Shown here piece after piece: positions 43,447 to 51,747 of a stretch of 64,000 nt of DNA. The stretch is taken from contig CAXSZX010000019.1 in assembly GCA_964242115.1 (NCBI GenBank), forward strand, positions 1-64,000, given 5' to 3'. The position numbers and the translations under genes were made by a program. This stretch comes from BOG-908 sp964242115 (GTDB lineage Bacteria > Pseudomonadota > Alphaproteobacteria > Acetobacterales > Acetobacteraceae). The notes below the pieces were generated by a model, which saw nothing but the letters and a program-made list of their open reading frames with translations, was not told the origin of the DNA and did no database searches. Each line of letters opens with the position of its first letter. The stretch's first letter is position 1.

Positions 43447-46323
43447 CTAGACACGAGCGGGCTGCGGGGCGTGGGTGTAGGAGACACGGTCCATCGCCCC
43501 GTGCAGATGGGCCTGCAGGCCTTCCACGCGATACTCCAGCGTGGCGTCGCCACCGAGCTCGTGCGACAGGCTGCGCTGGATCAGCATGGTGCCGAAACCG
43601 GTCTGCCGCGGCGGGCTCACCGGCGGGCCGCCCTGCTCCACCCAGTCCAGCGCCAGCCAGCTCGCCTGCCCGGCGTCCCCCGGCTCCACGCGCCAGGTGA
43701 TCGACACGCTGCCGCCCTCGTTGGACAGGCTGCCGTATTTCACCGCGTTGGTCGCCAGCTCGTGGATCGCCATGCCGAAAGCGAGCGCTGCCGCCGGCAC
43801 TAGCTGCACGTCCTCCCCGGACAGGCTGATGCGGTCGCTCTCGATTTCCACGAAGGGGCGGACCTCCTCGACGATCACGTCGCCCAGCCCGATGCTGACC
43901 CAGTTCTCACGGCTGAGCAGCGTGTAGCTGGCCGAGAGCGCATGCACCCGGCCAAGGAACGATTCGCTGAAGCTCTGCATGGCGGAGGACCGGCGCAGCG
44001 TCTGCGTCGCCAGCGAGATCACCACGGTGAGCATGTTCTTCACCCGGTGGTTCAGCTCGTCGACCAGAAGCCGCTGGTGCTTCTCGGCGCGCACCACGGT
44101 GCTGACGTCCACGAACGTCACCAGCGTGCCGCTGACCGTGCTGTCCGACCCGCGATACGGCAGGATGCGCAGGATGTAGTGGTTGGCCCTGTCCAGCGTG
44201 GTCACCTGCCGCTCGAACGGCGCCAGCGTGTGGAGCACGTGCGCGGTGTCCTCGCGCAGCTGGTCGTAGCGCAACTGCCCGGCGATGTCGGTGAGCGGCC
44301 GGCCCACGTCGGACGGGATCAGGTTGTACAGCGGCGCGATGGCCGGGGTGAAGCTGCGCACGATCAGGTAGCGGTCGAGGAACACGGTGGCGATCTGCGT
44401 GCTGTCGAACAGGTTGCGCAGGTCGCTGGCCACCCGGTCCAGCTCGTCCACCTTGTCCTGCAGCTGGGCGTTGACGGTGTGCAGCTCCTCGTTGACCGAC
44501 TGGATCTCCTCCTTGGAGGTCTCCAGCTCCTCGTTGGTCGATTGCAGCTCCTCGTTGACGGAGTGCAGCTCCTCGTTGGCGCTGCGCAGCTCCTCGACGG
44601 CCGTCTCCTGCTCCTCGCGGGTCGACTGCAGCTCTTCGCGCGTGGCCGAAAGCTCCCGGGCCAAGCCAGCCGCGCCGCCGGACATCCCCACGCCCAGCAG
44701 ACCGGACAGCACCGATTCCGCCCGGTGCGCCAGCCCGCGCAGGCTGACCGTCGGCCGGTCCGCCCCGCCGTCGCTCGGCTCGAACCTGCGCCGCTGGCCG
44801 GCCGGCGGCGGCGCGCTTCCAACCTGGGCAGAGCGTTCCGGGTGCGCCAAGCGGCGCACATCCCGGTTGGTCAGCTCGATCTTCGGCGTGCGCACGTTGC
44901 GCCGCGCGAAGATGCGTGCGGTCTTGTCGAGCGGCTCGAAGAGGTCCTCGTGACGCGACGTGCTTTCGGAGATGCCGAGGATGAGCAGGCCGTGCGGCAG
45001 CAGCGCGTAGTGGAACATCGGGACGACCTTCGCCTGCAGCTCGCTGTCGAGGTAGATCAGCAGGTTGCGGCAGGAGACGAGGTGGACGCGGGAGAACGGC
45101 GGGTCGCGCACCAGGCTGTGGGCCGAAAAGGTGCAGACGTCGCGTATCTCCTTGGCGATGACGTAGCCCGACTCGGACTGGGTGAAGAAGCGGTTCTTCC
45201 GCTTCTCCGCCATGTCCTCGAGCAGCATTTTTGGATAGCGGCCCATCCGCGCGGTGCCGATCGCCGGCTCGTCGATGTCGGTGGCGAAGATCTGCACCCG
45301 CGGTGGCCCGCGCATGGTGTCCATGTGCTCGCGCATCAGGATGGCCAGCGAGTAGGCCTCCTCGCCGGTGCTGCAGCCGGGCACCCACACGCGCACCGTG
45401 TCGTCGGCCTGCTTGCCCTCGAACAGGCGCGGGATCACCACGCGCTCGATCATGTCGAACGCCTCGGTGTCGCGGAAGAAGCTGGTCACCCGGATCAGCA
45501 GGTCGCGGAACAGCATCAGCGGTTCGTTGGTATCGCCTTCCAGGTGGCCGGCATAGTCCGCCATCGAGCCGATGCCCAGCACCTGCATGCGGCGTCCCAC
45601 CCGCCGCAGGAACGTCTTCTCCTTGTAGTTGGAAAAGTCGTGTCCCACCCGGGCGCGCAGCGTGGCGCAGATGCGCAGGCGCAGCGCGTCGATGGCCTCG
45701 GCGTCCGGACCGCTCACCGGCGCCTCCAGTTCGGCGCCGCGCAGGCGCATCAGGTGGCCCGCCATCTCCTGCACTGGCAGGACCAGGTCCACCGCACCGG
45801 TGGCAATCGCGCCAGCCGGCATGTCGCCGTAGTGCCGGACCTCCTCGCCGTCCGTCTTGTCGAAGCGTTGCGCGATGGTCAGCCCGCCGCAGGCGCGGAT
45901 TGCCTTCAAGCCGAGCGCGCCGTCGGTGCCGGTGCCCGACAGCACGATCCCCACTGCCCGGTCGCGGTAGCCGGCGGCCAGCGTGTCAAAGAAGCCGTCG
46001 ATCGGGCGGAAATCCGGCGGCACGTTCGTCGGCTCCTGTTCCAGCCGCAGGCGGCCCTCGCGCAACATCAAACCCACATGCGGCGGCGGCACGTAGATGG
46101 TGTTGGCCTCGAGCAGGTCGCCGTCTTCCACCGCCCGCACCGGCATTTCCGTCCAGCGCTGCAGGATGTCCGGCAGCATGCTTTTGCGGTGCGCAGGCAA
46201 GTGCAGAACGACGACGAACGCCATGCCGCTATCGGCCGGCATGTTGGAGAAAAAGCCGCGAAACGCATCCAGGCCGCCGGCGGAGGCGCCAATCCCAACG
46301 ATCGTCGTGGCGGCCTCAGACAT
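43447..46323 (-). CDS. CheB-CheR-PAS-HWE hybrid sensor histidine kinase
   Basis: A 958-residue signalling protein. The order is: CheB methylesterase domain (about 8-190; GASAGGLD, the catalytic GTGTDGALGL); CheR methyltransferase N and C domains (about 215-480; PGCSTGEEAYSLAILM, ATDIDEPAI, CRNLLIYL); a long coiled coil with Glu-Glu-Leu heptads (about 565-650); a PAS-like domain (about 655-770); and an HWE kinase with phospho-His in LLVDELNHRVKNMLTVV and an HATPase region (AIHELATNAVKYGSLS). Such CheB-CheR-kinase proteins are known; the CheB part lacks its own receiver. The downstream receiver protein is its likely partner. The start is ATG 46323. Confidence 0.92.
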   Translation of the reverse strand: MSEAATTIVGIGASAGGLDAFRGFFSNMPADSGMAFVVVLHLPAHRKSMLPDILQRWTEMPVRAVEDGDLLEANTIYVPPPHVGLMLREGRLRLEQEPTNVPPDFRPIDGFFDTLAAGYRDRAVGIVLSGTGTDGALGLKAIRACGGLTIAQRFDKTDGEEVRHYGDMPAGAIATGAVDLVLPVQEMAGHLMRLRGAELEAPVSGPDAEAIDALRLRICATLRARVGHDFSNYKEKTFLRRVGRRMQVLGIGSMADYAGHLEGDTNEPLMLFRDLLIRVTSFFRDTEAFDMIERVVIPRLFEGKQADDTVRVWVPGCSTGEEAYSLAILMREHMDTMRGPPRVQIFATDIDEPAIGTARMGRYPKMLLEDMAEKRKNRFFTQSESGYVIAKEIRDVCTFSAHSLVRDPPFSRVHLVSCRNLLIYLDSELQAKVVPMFHYALLPHGLLILGISESTSRHEDLFEPLDKTARIFARRNVRTPKIELTNRDVRRLAHPERSAQVGSAPPPAGQRRRFEPSDGGADRPTVSLRGLAHRAESVLSGLLGVGMSGGAAGLARELSATREELQSTREEQETAVEELRSANEELHSVNEELQSTNEELETSKEEIQSVNEELHTVNAQLQDKVDELDRVASDLRNLFDSTQIATVFLDRYLIVRSFTPAIAPLYNLIPSDVGRPLTDIAGQLRYDQLREDTAHVLHTLAPFERQVTTLDRANHYILRILPYRGSDSTVSGTLVTFVDVSTVVRAEKHQRLLVDELNHRVKNMLTVVISLATQTLRRSSAMQSFSESFLGRVHALSASYTLLSRENWVSIGLGDVIVEEVRPFVEIESDRISLSGEDVQLVPAAALAFGMAIHELATNAVKYGSLSNEGGSVSITWRVEPGDAGQASWLALDWVEQGGPPVSPPRQTGFGTMLIQRSLSHELGGDATLEYRVEGLQAHLHGAMDRVSYTHAPQPARV

Positions 46324-46662
46324 GCGGGGCGGGCCCGTCCCGCACAGCGTCCGACGGCGCACATCCCGGCAAGAGATACAGTACGTTAATCACTTCATGC
46401 CAACGCAGCCGACCGGTCCGGTTGCACAAGGGCGCGGGAGGAGAACTCATTGCCTTGAATTTGGGCCGGCACGTGCGTTGTCGATGCATCGGCATCCAAG
46501 CGCGCCACTTGCCTCCCTGGCCAGCGCCGGCCCGGGCGGGCAGGCCCGCGGCGCCGGCTGCAACATTGTGTCGCTTTTGCCGGCTTGACCCGCAGCTTGC
46601 GCCACCCCCTCTACTGCGCTGTGCCCGGCCCTGCCCTCTCCTCGACCAGCCTCGACCCTGAC
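46324..46662. other. Divergent intergenic region, 339 bases
   Basis: Between the hybrid kinase gene and opgC, pointing apart. No cloverleaf repeat is present here, an exception in this window. The opgC frame is open back to a TTG at 46585, so part may be coding. An AT-rich patch at about 46370-46395 may hold a promoter. Nothing else recognised. Confidence 0.5.
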
Positions 46663-47853
46663 ATGGTCAGGCCGGCCACTCCCGCCCGCAGCGCCGCCGC
46701 GGCGCAGCAGGGTCTGATCCGCACCAACAGGGACCTGCGGATCGACTTCTTTCGCGGCCTCTCGCTGTGGTGGATCTTCACCGACCACGTGCCGGCGGAC
46801 TGGCTGGGCGTGTTCTCGATCCGCAACTTCGCGCTGTGCGACGCCACGGAAATATTTGTGCTGCTGGCCGGCTACGCGGGCGGCATCGCCTATGGCGGCA
46901 CGCTGCGCAGCCAGGGCTGGCTGTCTGCCGCCGCCGACGTGGTGCGCCGCGCCTGGACGCTCTACATCGCCCACATCTTCCTGTTCGTCGTCTTCGCAGC
47001 CCAGGTGGGCATGTCGGCCACCAAGCTGGACCGCGCCGACTACCTCGACGAGATCCACCTCAACGTGCTGGGCGAGGCACCCTACCGCGCCCTGTTCGAG
47101 GCGCTGACGCTGCACTTCCAGCCGGCCTACCTCAACATCCTGCCGCTCTACGTGGCCCTGCTGCTGATGTTCGCCCTTGCCTTGCCGCTGCTGCGCCGGC
47201 CCGGCCTGCTGGCCGGCCTGTCGCTGACGCTCTACCTCGCGGCACGGGTGTTCTCGCTGAACCTGCCGAGCTGGACCGGGGGCGGCTGGTTCTTCAACCC
47301 GTTCTGCTGGCAGTTGCTGTTCATGATGGGCGCCATCCTCTCGTTTGCCCCCGGCGAGGTGCCGCACGGCCGCGCCAGGCTGTTCGACGTGGGCGCGGTG
47401 CTGGTGGTGGTGTTCGGCCTACTGATGCAGTTCGTGGTCTGGGTGCACCCCGGCAGCGTCGCATGGCTGCCCGGCCCTGCCGTCCACGCGCTGATGAACG
47501 TGGACAAGGCCGGGCTGCACCCGTTTCGCCTGCTTTCCATCCTGGCGCTGACTTGGCTGGCCACGCGGCTGGTCCGGGCGGATGCGGCTTGGATCGGCTC
47601 CTGGGCGGCCGCGCCCTTCGTGCTGGCGGGCCAGCACTCGCTGCCGGTGTTCTGCGCCGGCATCTTCCTCGCCTTTCTCGGCCGGCTGGCGATGGAGGCC
47701 AACAGCGGGGCGGTGATGCAGGTGCTGGTCAACGTGGCCGGCGCGGTGCTGCTGTGGGCGGTGGGCGCGGTGGCCGCCTGGTATGCCAACAAGAGCCGGG
47801 CGAAGGGGCGGGCCCGGGTGGCGCCGGCGGTGAGTTCGGAGCAGCCCCCGTAG
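46663..47853 (+). CDS. opgC: OpgC-family membrane acyltransferase-like protein
   Basis: OpgC proteins add succinyl groups to periplasmic glucans. The 396-residue protein has about ten helices and the family's N-terminal signature (RDLRIDFFRGLSLWWIFTDH, then NFALCDATEIFVLLAGY). The C-terminal Lys/Arg-rich tail is cytoplasmic. The ATG at 46663 was chosen to give a normal N-terminus, but has no clear ribosome site; TTG 46585 is an alternative. It is a single gene just before the nepR-like gene and the exopolysaccharide region. Confidence 0.87.
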   Translation: MVRPATPARSAAAAQQGLIRTNRDLRIDFFRGLSLWWIFTDHVPADWLGVFSIRNFALCDATEIFVLLAGYAGGIAYGGTLRSQGWLSAAADVVRRAWTLYIAHIFLFVVFAAQVGMSATKLDRADYLDEIHLNVLGEAPYRALFEALTLHFQPAYLNILPLYVALLLMFALALPLLRRPGLLAGLSLTLYLAARVFSLNLPSWTGGGWFFNPFCWQLLFMMGAILSFAPGEVPHGRARLFDVGAVLVVVFGLLMQFVVWVHPGSVAWLPGPAVHALMNVDKAGLHPFRLLSILALTWLATRLVRADAAWIGSWAAAPFVLAGQHSLPVFCAGIFLAFLGRLAMEANSGAVMQVLVNVAGAVLLWAVGAVAAWYANKSRAKGRARVAPAVSSEQPP

Positions 47854-48223
47854 CCGGCGGGTGACTGTTGAGCGAGCAGGCGGCGGGAACGCGTTGCGGA
47901 ACGAACGCTTGCCAAGCCGCCGGGTGACTGGCTCGCCCTCGACGCACGGTGGTCGTCTGTCCAGATGACCTGTTCAACACCAAGCCGCCTCCGGCGGTCG
48001 CTTCGCGCGCCCTGAGCAGGCCATCTGGCCAAGTTGCTGACACCGAAGAGAACCTGGGAGTACAGCCCTGGCGGAAGCGGCTTTTGCTCGGGACATTGAG
48101 TAGGCCGGTCCCCTTTTGGAAAAAAAACCAAAAACTTTCACGTTCGGGGGTTGCGTTTTGGCGAATGTTTCAGGTTCTGCCTCAGCCGATGCAACCGGAG
48201 GTGTTACGCCGCATTGGTGTCTT
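47854..48223. other. Intergenic region, 370 bases, upstream of the nepR-like gene
   Basis: No gene seen. It contains the decayed left arm of a cloverleaf unit near 48107-48140. I looked for an EcfG-type promoter (GGAAC and CGTT at 16-17 bases) and found only GGAAC at 47886 and 47898 without a properly spaced partner. Confidence 0.55.
48107..48140 (+). repeat. Cloverleaf repeat R24, degenerate left arm
   Basis: CGGTCCCCTTTTGGAAAAAA then AACCAAAAACTTTC. The matching right arm is at 48407-48456, on the other side of the nepR-like gene. Confidence 0.7.
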
Positions 48224-48388
48224 ATGAACGGCAGTGACGACAGACAATGGAGCGAGACGCCCGTGCGTGATCAGGACACAACAGCCGGATTCGAAGCATG
48301 GATCCGCCACGACCTGACCCAGCGATACGACCCCACCTTCTACGAACCAATACCCGCAGAACTCCTTGCTCTTCTACGAGCCACCTGA
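48224..48388 (+). CDS. nepR: NepR-like anti-sigma factor (general stress response)
   Basis: A 54-residue protein. Its C-terminal half, WIRHDLTQRYDPTFYEPIP followed by AELLALL, fits the NepR signature: a first helix, a short YD...EPIP turn, then a second Leu-rich helix. NepR holds the EcfG sigma factor until phosphorylated PhyR removes it. Neither ecfG nor phyR is adjacent, and no other candidate is in the window; HWE/HisKA_2 kinases of the kind that feed PhyR are encoded 2-12 kb to the left. The gene sits between the two separated arms of a cloverleaf repeat. Short length limits certainty. Confidence 0.68.
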   Translation: MNGSDDRQWSETPVRDQDTTAGFEAWIRHDLTQRYDPTFYEPIPAELLALLRAT

Positions 48389-48406
48389 CCCAGGCACACC
48401 GTCTGG

Positions 48407-48456
48407 ACAAATCGTTTTTTGGTTTCTGTTTCTAAATAGAACCGCTTTTCTTGCTT
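48407..48456 (+). repeat. Cloverleaf repeat R24, degenerate right arm
   Basis: ACAAATCGTTTTTTGGTTTC ... AATAGAACCGCTTTTC. With the left arm at 48107 it would make a unit stretched to about 350 bases around the nepR-like gene. Confidence 0.7.
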
Positions 48457-48457
48457 G

Positions 48458-49471
48458 TTAAACGTACCCATCCTTCGCCCGCCGCCGAAACGGATTGGCC
48501 ACCCGCCCTGCTAGCCGATGCCCGAAGCTGAACCGGCTCACCACGTAGCGCGGCGAGACGACGCCGCCGAACCCGGTGAAAAACAGCGAACTCCCCGACG
48601 TCACCACGCCCTCGAAATCGAACACCAGCCCGCGCCCTGCCACGTCCTGCATTGCATCCCACAGCAGCAGGCTGACGGCACCGTTATGGGCGTCCGGCCG
48701 TCGCGTGGTCATCAGGTAGTAGGCCGCCTGCGAGTCCCAGACGTATAGGATGGCCGCCATCGGCGTGCCGTCGGCAGCCTCTGCCGCCAGGATACGCCCT
48801 TGCCCGCGCGAGATCGCTGCCTGGCTTACTCGCTCGATCAGCGCTCGGGAATAGTGGCTGTGGACGCCGGCGCGCTCGCGGTTGTCGGTGTAGTGGGCGG
48901 CGAACGCGCCGGCGTCCCGCCATTCCACCACGCGCAACTGCTCCTGCGCCCGGCGGATCACGTTGCGTGTTTTGTCGCGCATGTTGCGCCACATCGCCGG
49001 GGCCGCGGCCGGCATCACGTCGAAGGTGAAGCGCACCGCAGTGGTGAAACCCATCTCCTGGTAGGCCAGCGTGTCCGACGTGCCGCGGTGCATCACCTGC
49101 CAGAAGCCGCTGGTGGGCGGCAGTTGCGACAGCAGCTCGCGGGTGATCTCCGCCCGCCGCAGGATGCGGTTGCAGGCAGCCCCTCGTCCGTCGTCGATGC
49201 CCGGGCCCAGGAAGTGCGTCAGCACCGGCATGCCGCAGAGCGCGTGGCCGATAGCCACCTTCTGCAGCACGTAGGGGAACCAGCCGACCCGCGCCCCGCC
49301 CGAGTTGACGACCGCCTCGCGGTAGTCGCCGCCGGTGACGGTGTCCAGCCACCAGCGCTGGTGGAAGATGGTCGGCGCCGTCGGGATGAACAGCGGCAGC
49401 ATTGCGCCCGACGCGGCGGAGCTGATTGAGTCCCGCGCCCCCACCGGCGCCAGCCCAGGCATTGCGTCCAC
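48458..49471 (-). CDS. GNAT/FemAB-like acyltransferase of the exopolysaccharide region
   Basis: A 337-residue protein of the BioF2-like/FemAB-type acetyltransferase group (GNAT_acetyltr_6). Visible features are WRNMRDKTRNVIRRAQEQL, GRILAAEAADGTPMAAILYVWD and the C-terminal FDFEGVVTSGSSLFFTGFGG. Such proteins often modify sugars or envelope polymers in polysaccharide clusters, which fits its place after glf. The GTG at 49471 follows GTAGGA closely; ATG 49462 is an alternative. The exact substrate is unknown. Confidence 0.75.
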   Translation of the reverse strand: MDAMPGLAPVGARDSISSAASGAMLPLFIPTAPTIFHQRWWLDTVTGGDYREAVVNSGGARVGWFPYVLQKVAIGHALCGMPVLTHFLGPGIDDGRGAACNRILRRAEITRELLSQLPPTSGFWQVMHRGTSDTLAYQEMGFTTAVRFTFDVMPAAAPAMWRNMRDKTRNVIRRAQEQLRVVEWRDAGAFAAHYTDNRERAGVHSHYSRALIERVSQAAISRGQGRILAAEAADGTPMAAILYVWDSQAAYYLMTTRRPDAHNGAVSLLLWDAMQDVAGRGLVFDFEGVVTSGSSLFFTGFGGVVSPRYVVSRFSFGHRLAGRVANPFRRRAKDGYV

Positions 49472-49610
49472 GTTCCTACCCCAGCATTCGGCGCAGGGTT
49501 TATCATGCGTTTATTGAAATGCTAAGGTGCGGTTGTAGCAGAACGTTCCGCAATGCGCAGATACGTGACGCCTGGCTTCTATGCCGCCGCTCTCATGACG
49601 AGAGCCCGGG

Positions 49611-50786
49611 CTACGCCGCCGCTGCGGCCGCAACGCCACCCTGCACCATGGGCAGCAGCTCGCGCTCGAACGATTTGAGTGCCGCGCCGATCGCCTGGTG
49701 CATGTCGAGGTAGCGGTAGGTGCCCAGCCGGCCGCCGAAGATCACCCCTGTCTCGGCGGCCGCGAGCGCCGCGTATCCGTCGTAGAGGTCGCGGTCGGCC
49801 GGGGTGTTGATCGGATAGTACGGCTCGTCGTTCGCCTGAGCGAAGCGCGAGTACTCGCGCATGATCAGGGTCGCGTCCGGCGTGTAGCGGCGCTCGGGGT
49901 GCAAGTGGCGGAACTCGTGGATGCGGGTGAAGCGCACGTCGGCGTCGGGGTAGTTCACCACCGAGGCGCCCTGGTAGTCCTCCATCGCCGGCCGCTCGAT
50001 CTCGAAGTCCAGCGTGCGCCAGCCGAGCTTGCCCAGCCGGTCGTCGAAGTAGCGATCCACGGGGCCGGTGTAGATGATCCGCGCCTCGGGGTGCAGGTTG
50101 GGGCGCACGTCGAAAAAGTCGGTGTTGCAGACCACCTGGATGCGCGGGTCGGCGAACACGCGCTCGAAGATCGCGTGGTAGCCGTCCAGCGGCAGCCCTT
50201 CGTAGATGTCGTTGAAGTAGAAGTCGTTGTAGTTGAACCGCACCGGCAGGCGGCTGATTGTGGCCGCCGGCAGCAGCTTGGGGTCGGTCTCCCACTGCTT
50301 GGCGGTGTAGTGGCGGATGAACGCGTCGTAGAGGTCGCGGCCGATCAGGCTGACGGCCTTTTCCTCGAAGTTCTGCGGGTTGGTGAAGCCTTCCTCCCCC
50401 GCCTTCAATGCGATGAACGCCTCCGCCTCGGACGGCTTGAGGTCGGTGCCGAAGAAGCTGTTCAGCGTCATCAGGTTGATCGGCATGGTGTACATGCGGC
50501 CGGCGTGGCGGGTCAGCACGCGGTGGCGGTAGTTGTTGAACGCGGTGAAGCGGTTGATCCACGCCCACACGTCGCCCTGCGAGGTGTGGAACAAATGCGT
50601 GCCGTAGCGGTGGTACTCGATGCCGGTGGCAGGATCGCGCTCGGAGAAGGAATTGCCACCGAAATGGTCGCGCTTCTCCAGCACCAGCACGGGCTCGCCC
50701 AGCACGGTGGCGATGCGTTCGGCCATCACCGCGCCGAAGAAGCCGCTGCCGGCGATGACGTAACGGAACTCGTGGGCTGATATCAT
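49611..50786 (-). CDS. glf: UDP-galactopyranose mutase
   Basis: A flavoenzyme that turns UDP-galactopyranose into UDP-galactofuranose, a precursor for surface polysaccharides. The 391-residue protein has the FAD motif YVIAGSGFFGAVMAERIA, the NSFSERDPATGIEYHRYGTHLFHT region, RYTAKQWE-like HYTAKQWETDP and the C-terminal GGRLGTYRYLDMHQAIG. The start is ATG 50786. It is the last gene of the exopolysaccharide operon proper, so galactofuranose is a likely component of the polymer. Confidence 0.95.
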   Translation of the reverse strand: MISAHEFRYVIAGSGFFGAVMAERIATVLGEPVLVLEKRDHFGGNSFSERDPATGIEYHRYGTHLFHTSQGDVWAWINRFTAFNNYRHRVLTRHAGRMYTMPINLMTLNSFFGTDLKPSEAEAFIALKAGEEGFTNPQNFEEKAVSLIGRDLYDAFIRHYTAKQWETDPKLLPAATISRLPVRFNYNDFYFNDIYEGLPLDGYHAIFERVFADPRIQVVCNTDFFDVRPNLHPEARIIYTGPVDRYFDDRLGKLGWRTLDFEIERPAMEDYQGASVVNYPDADVRFTRIHEFRHLHPERRYTPDATLIMREYSRFAQANDEPYYPINTPADRDLYDGYAALAAAETGVIFGGRLGTYRYLDMHQAIGAALKSFERELLPMVQGGVAAAAAA

Positions 50787-50793
50787 CGGAGGT

Positions 50794-51747
50794 TCAGCCC
50801 TTTCCGGCTGTGAAGGCTTGCCGTGCGCCGGGCCGGACGGCACGGGCGGCATCGGACAGGGTGCGCCGCGCCTTTTGGACGAAGCTCGAGAGCAGGACGG
50901 ACGCGTAGCGGCGCGGCGGCAGTCGCCGCAGCTTGCGGTGGAACTGGCTGGCGGGGTTGAGGAAGCCGCCGAGGCCCACGTGATACTTGTGCATGCTGGC
51001 GACGAAGCGCTTTTCGTCGAGCACCGGGTGGACGAAATCCTCGCCGGCCACGCTGTCCTTGTCGCCCTCCAGGAAGGGCGGCCAGTGGTCGTAGGCATTC
51101 GTGCTGCCGAAATCGCTGAGCTCGCGGCAGGCGAAGCCGCCGGCGGCGAGCTGGGTGGGGATGAAACCCTCGCAGAACGGCCAGGCGGTCAGCGTGCCGG
51201 CGCGCCAGGCGGCGGCGTGCTCCAGCCGAACCTGCCAGAGGTGGTGCAGTGCCGCGGCAGAGAACAGCGACAGACAGATCAGCTGGTGGCGCACGTCGGA
51301 CGCCGCGTAGGCCTGCACCATGCTGTCGAGCCAGAACCACTCGGGCACCGGTTCGCCCTTGGTCAGCCCGACATAGTCCACCCGTTCGGCGCTGGCGCGC
51401 TGCACCAGCTCGATGAGCGGCCGGCCGACCTGCACGTCATATTCCAGCTGCAGGACGTAGTCGTAGTCGGGGTACAGCTGCAGAAAGCGGTAGAGCGGGT
51501 AGTCGCCGTTGAACCACAGCAGGCTGCCCTCGCCTGCGCGGGCAAACCCCATTTGCAGCAGCCCGGCTTCGGTCACCCGCAGCACGCGGTCGTGCTCGAT
51601 GCCGGCGACCGGCCCGTTGGTCTCGTCCACCAGGACGAACACGTCGGTGCCCTCGGCGTGGGCCAGCAGGCGGTCGAACTGACGGCGGGCGAAGTCGTCC
51701 CAGAAATGGGTGCGGAACAGCACGGCGGTGCGCGGCGACGAAGTCAT
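50794..51747 (-). CDS. Putative glycosyltransferase-like protein, exopolysaccharide cluster
   Basis: A 317-residue protein I cannot assign to a named family. The start (AVLFRTHFWDDFARRQFDRL) and the segment YDYVLQLEYDVQVGRPLIEL, with acidic residues at the end of a strand, look like a GT-A-type fold; LTKGEPVPEWFWLD and FPTQLAAGG-like pieces are conserved-looking. There is no signal peptide or helix, so it is cytoplasmic. Its start overlaps the GT4 stop (ATGA) and it is seven bases from glf, so a role in assembly of the same polymer is likely. Confidence 0.65.
   Translation of the reverse strand: MTSSPRTAVLFRTHFWDDFARRQFDRLLAHAEGTDVFVLVDETNGPVAGIEHDRVLRVTEAGLLQMGFARAGEGSLLWFNGDYPLYRFLQLYPDYDYVLQLEYDVQVGRPLIELVQRASAERVDYVGLTKGEPVPEWFWLDSMVQAYAASDVRHQLICLSLFSAAALHHLWQVRLEHAAAWRAGTLTAWPFCEGFIPTQLAAGGFACRELSDFGSTNAYDHWPPFLEGDKDSVAGEDFVHPVLDEKRFVASMHKYHVGLGGFLNPASQFHRKLRRLPPRRYASVLLSSFVQKARRTLSDAARAVRPGARQAFTAGKG

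Noticed and set aside
47886..47910. EcfG-type promoter upstream of the nepR-like gene
   Set aside because: GGAAC occurs twice but no CGTT lies at the required 16-17 base distance, and the site is more than 300 bases from the gene.
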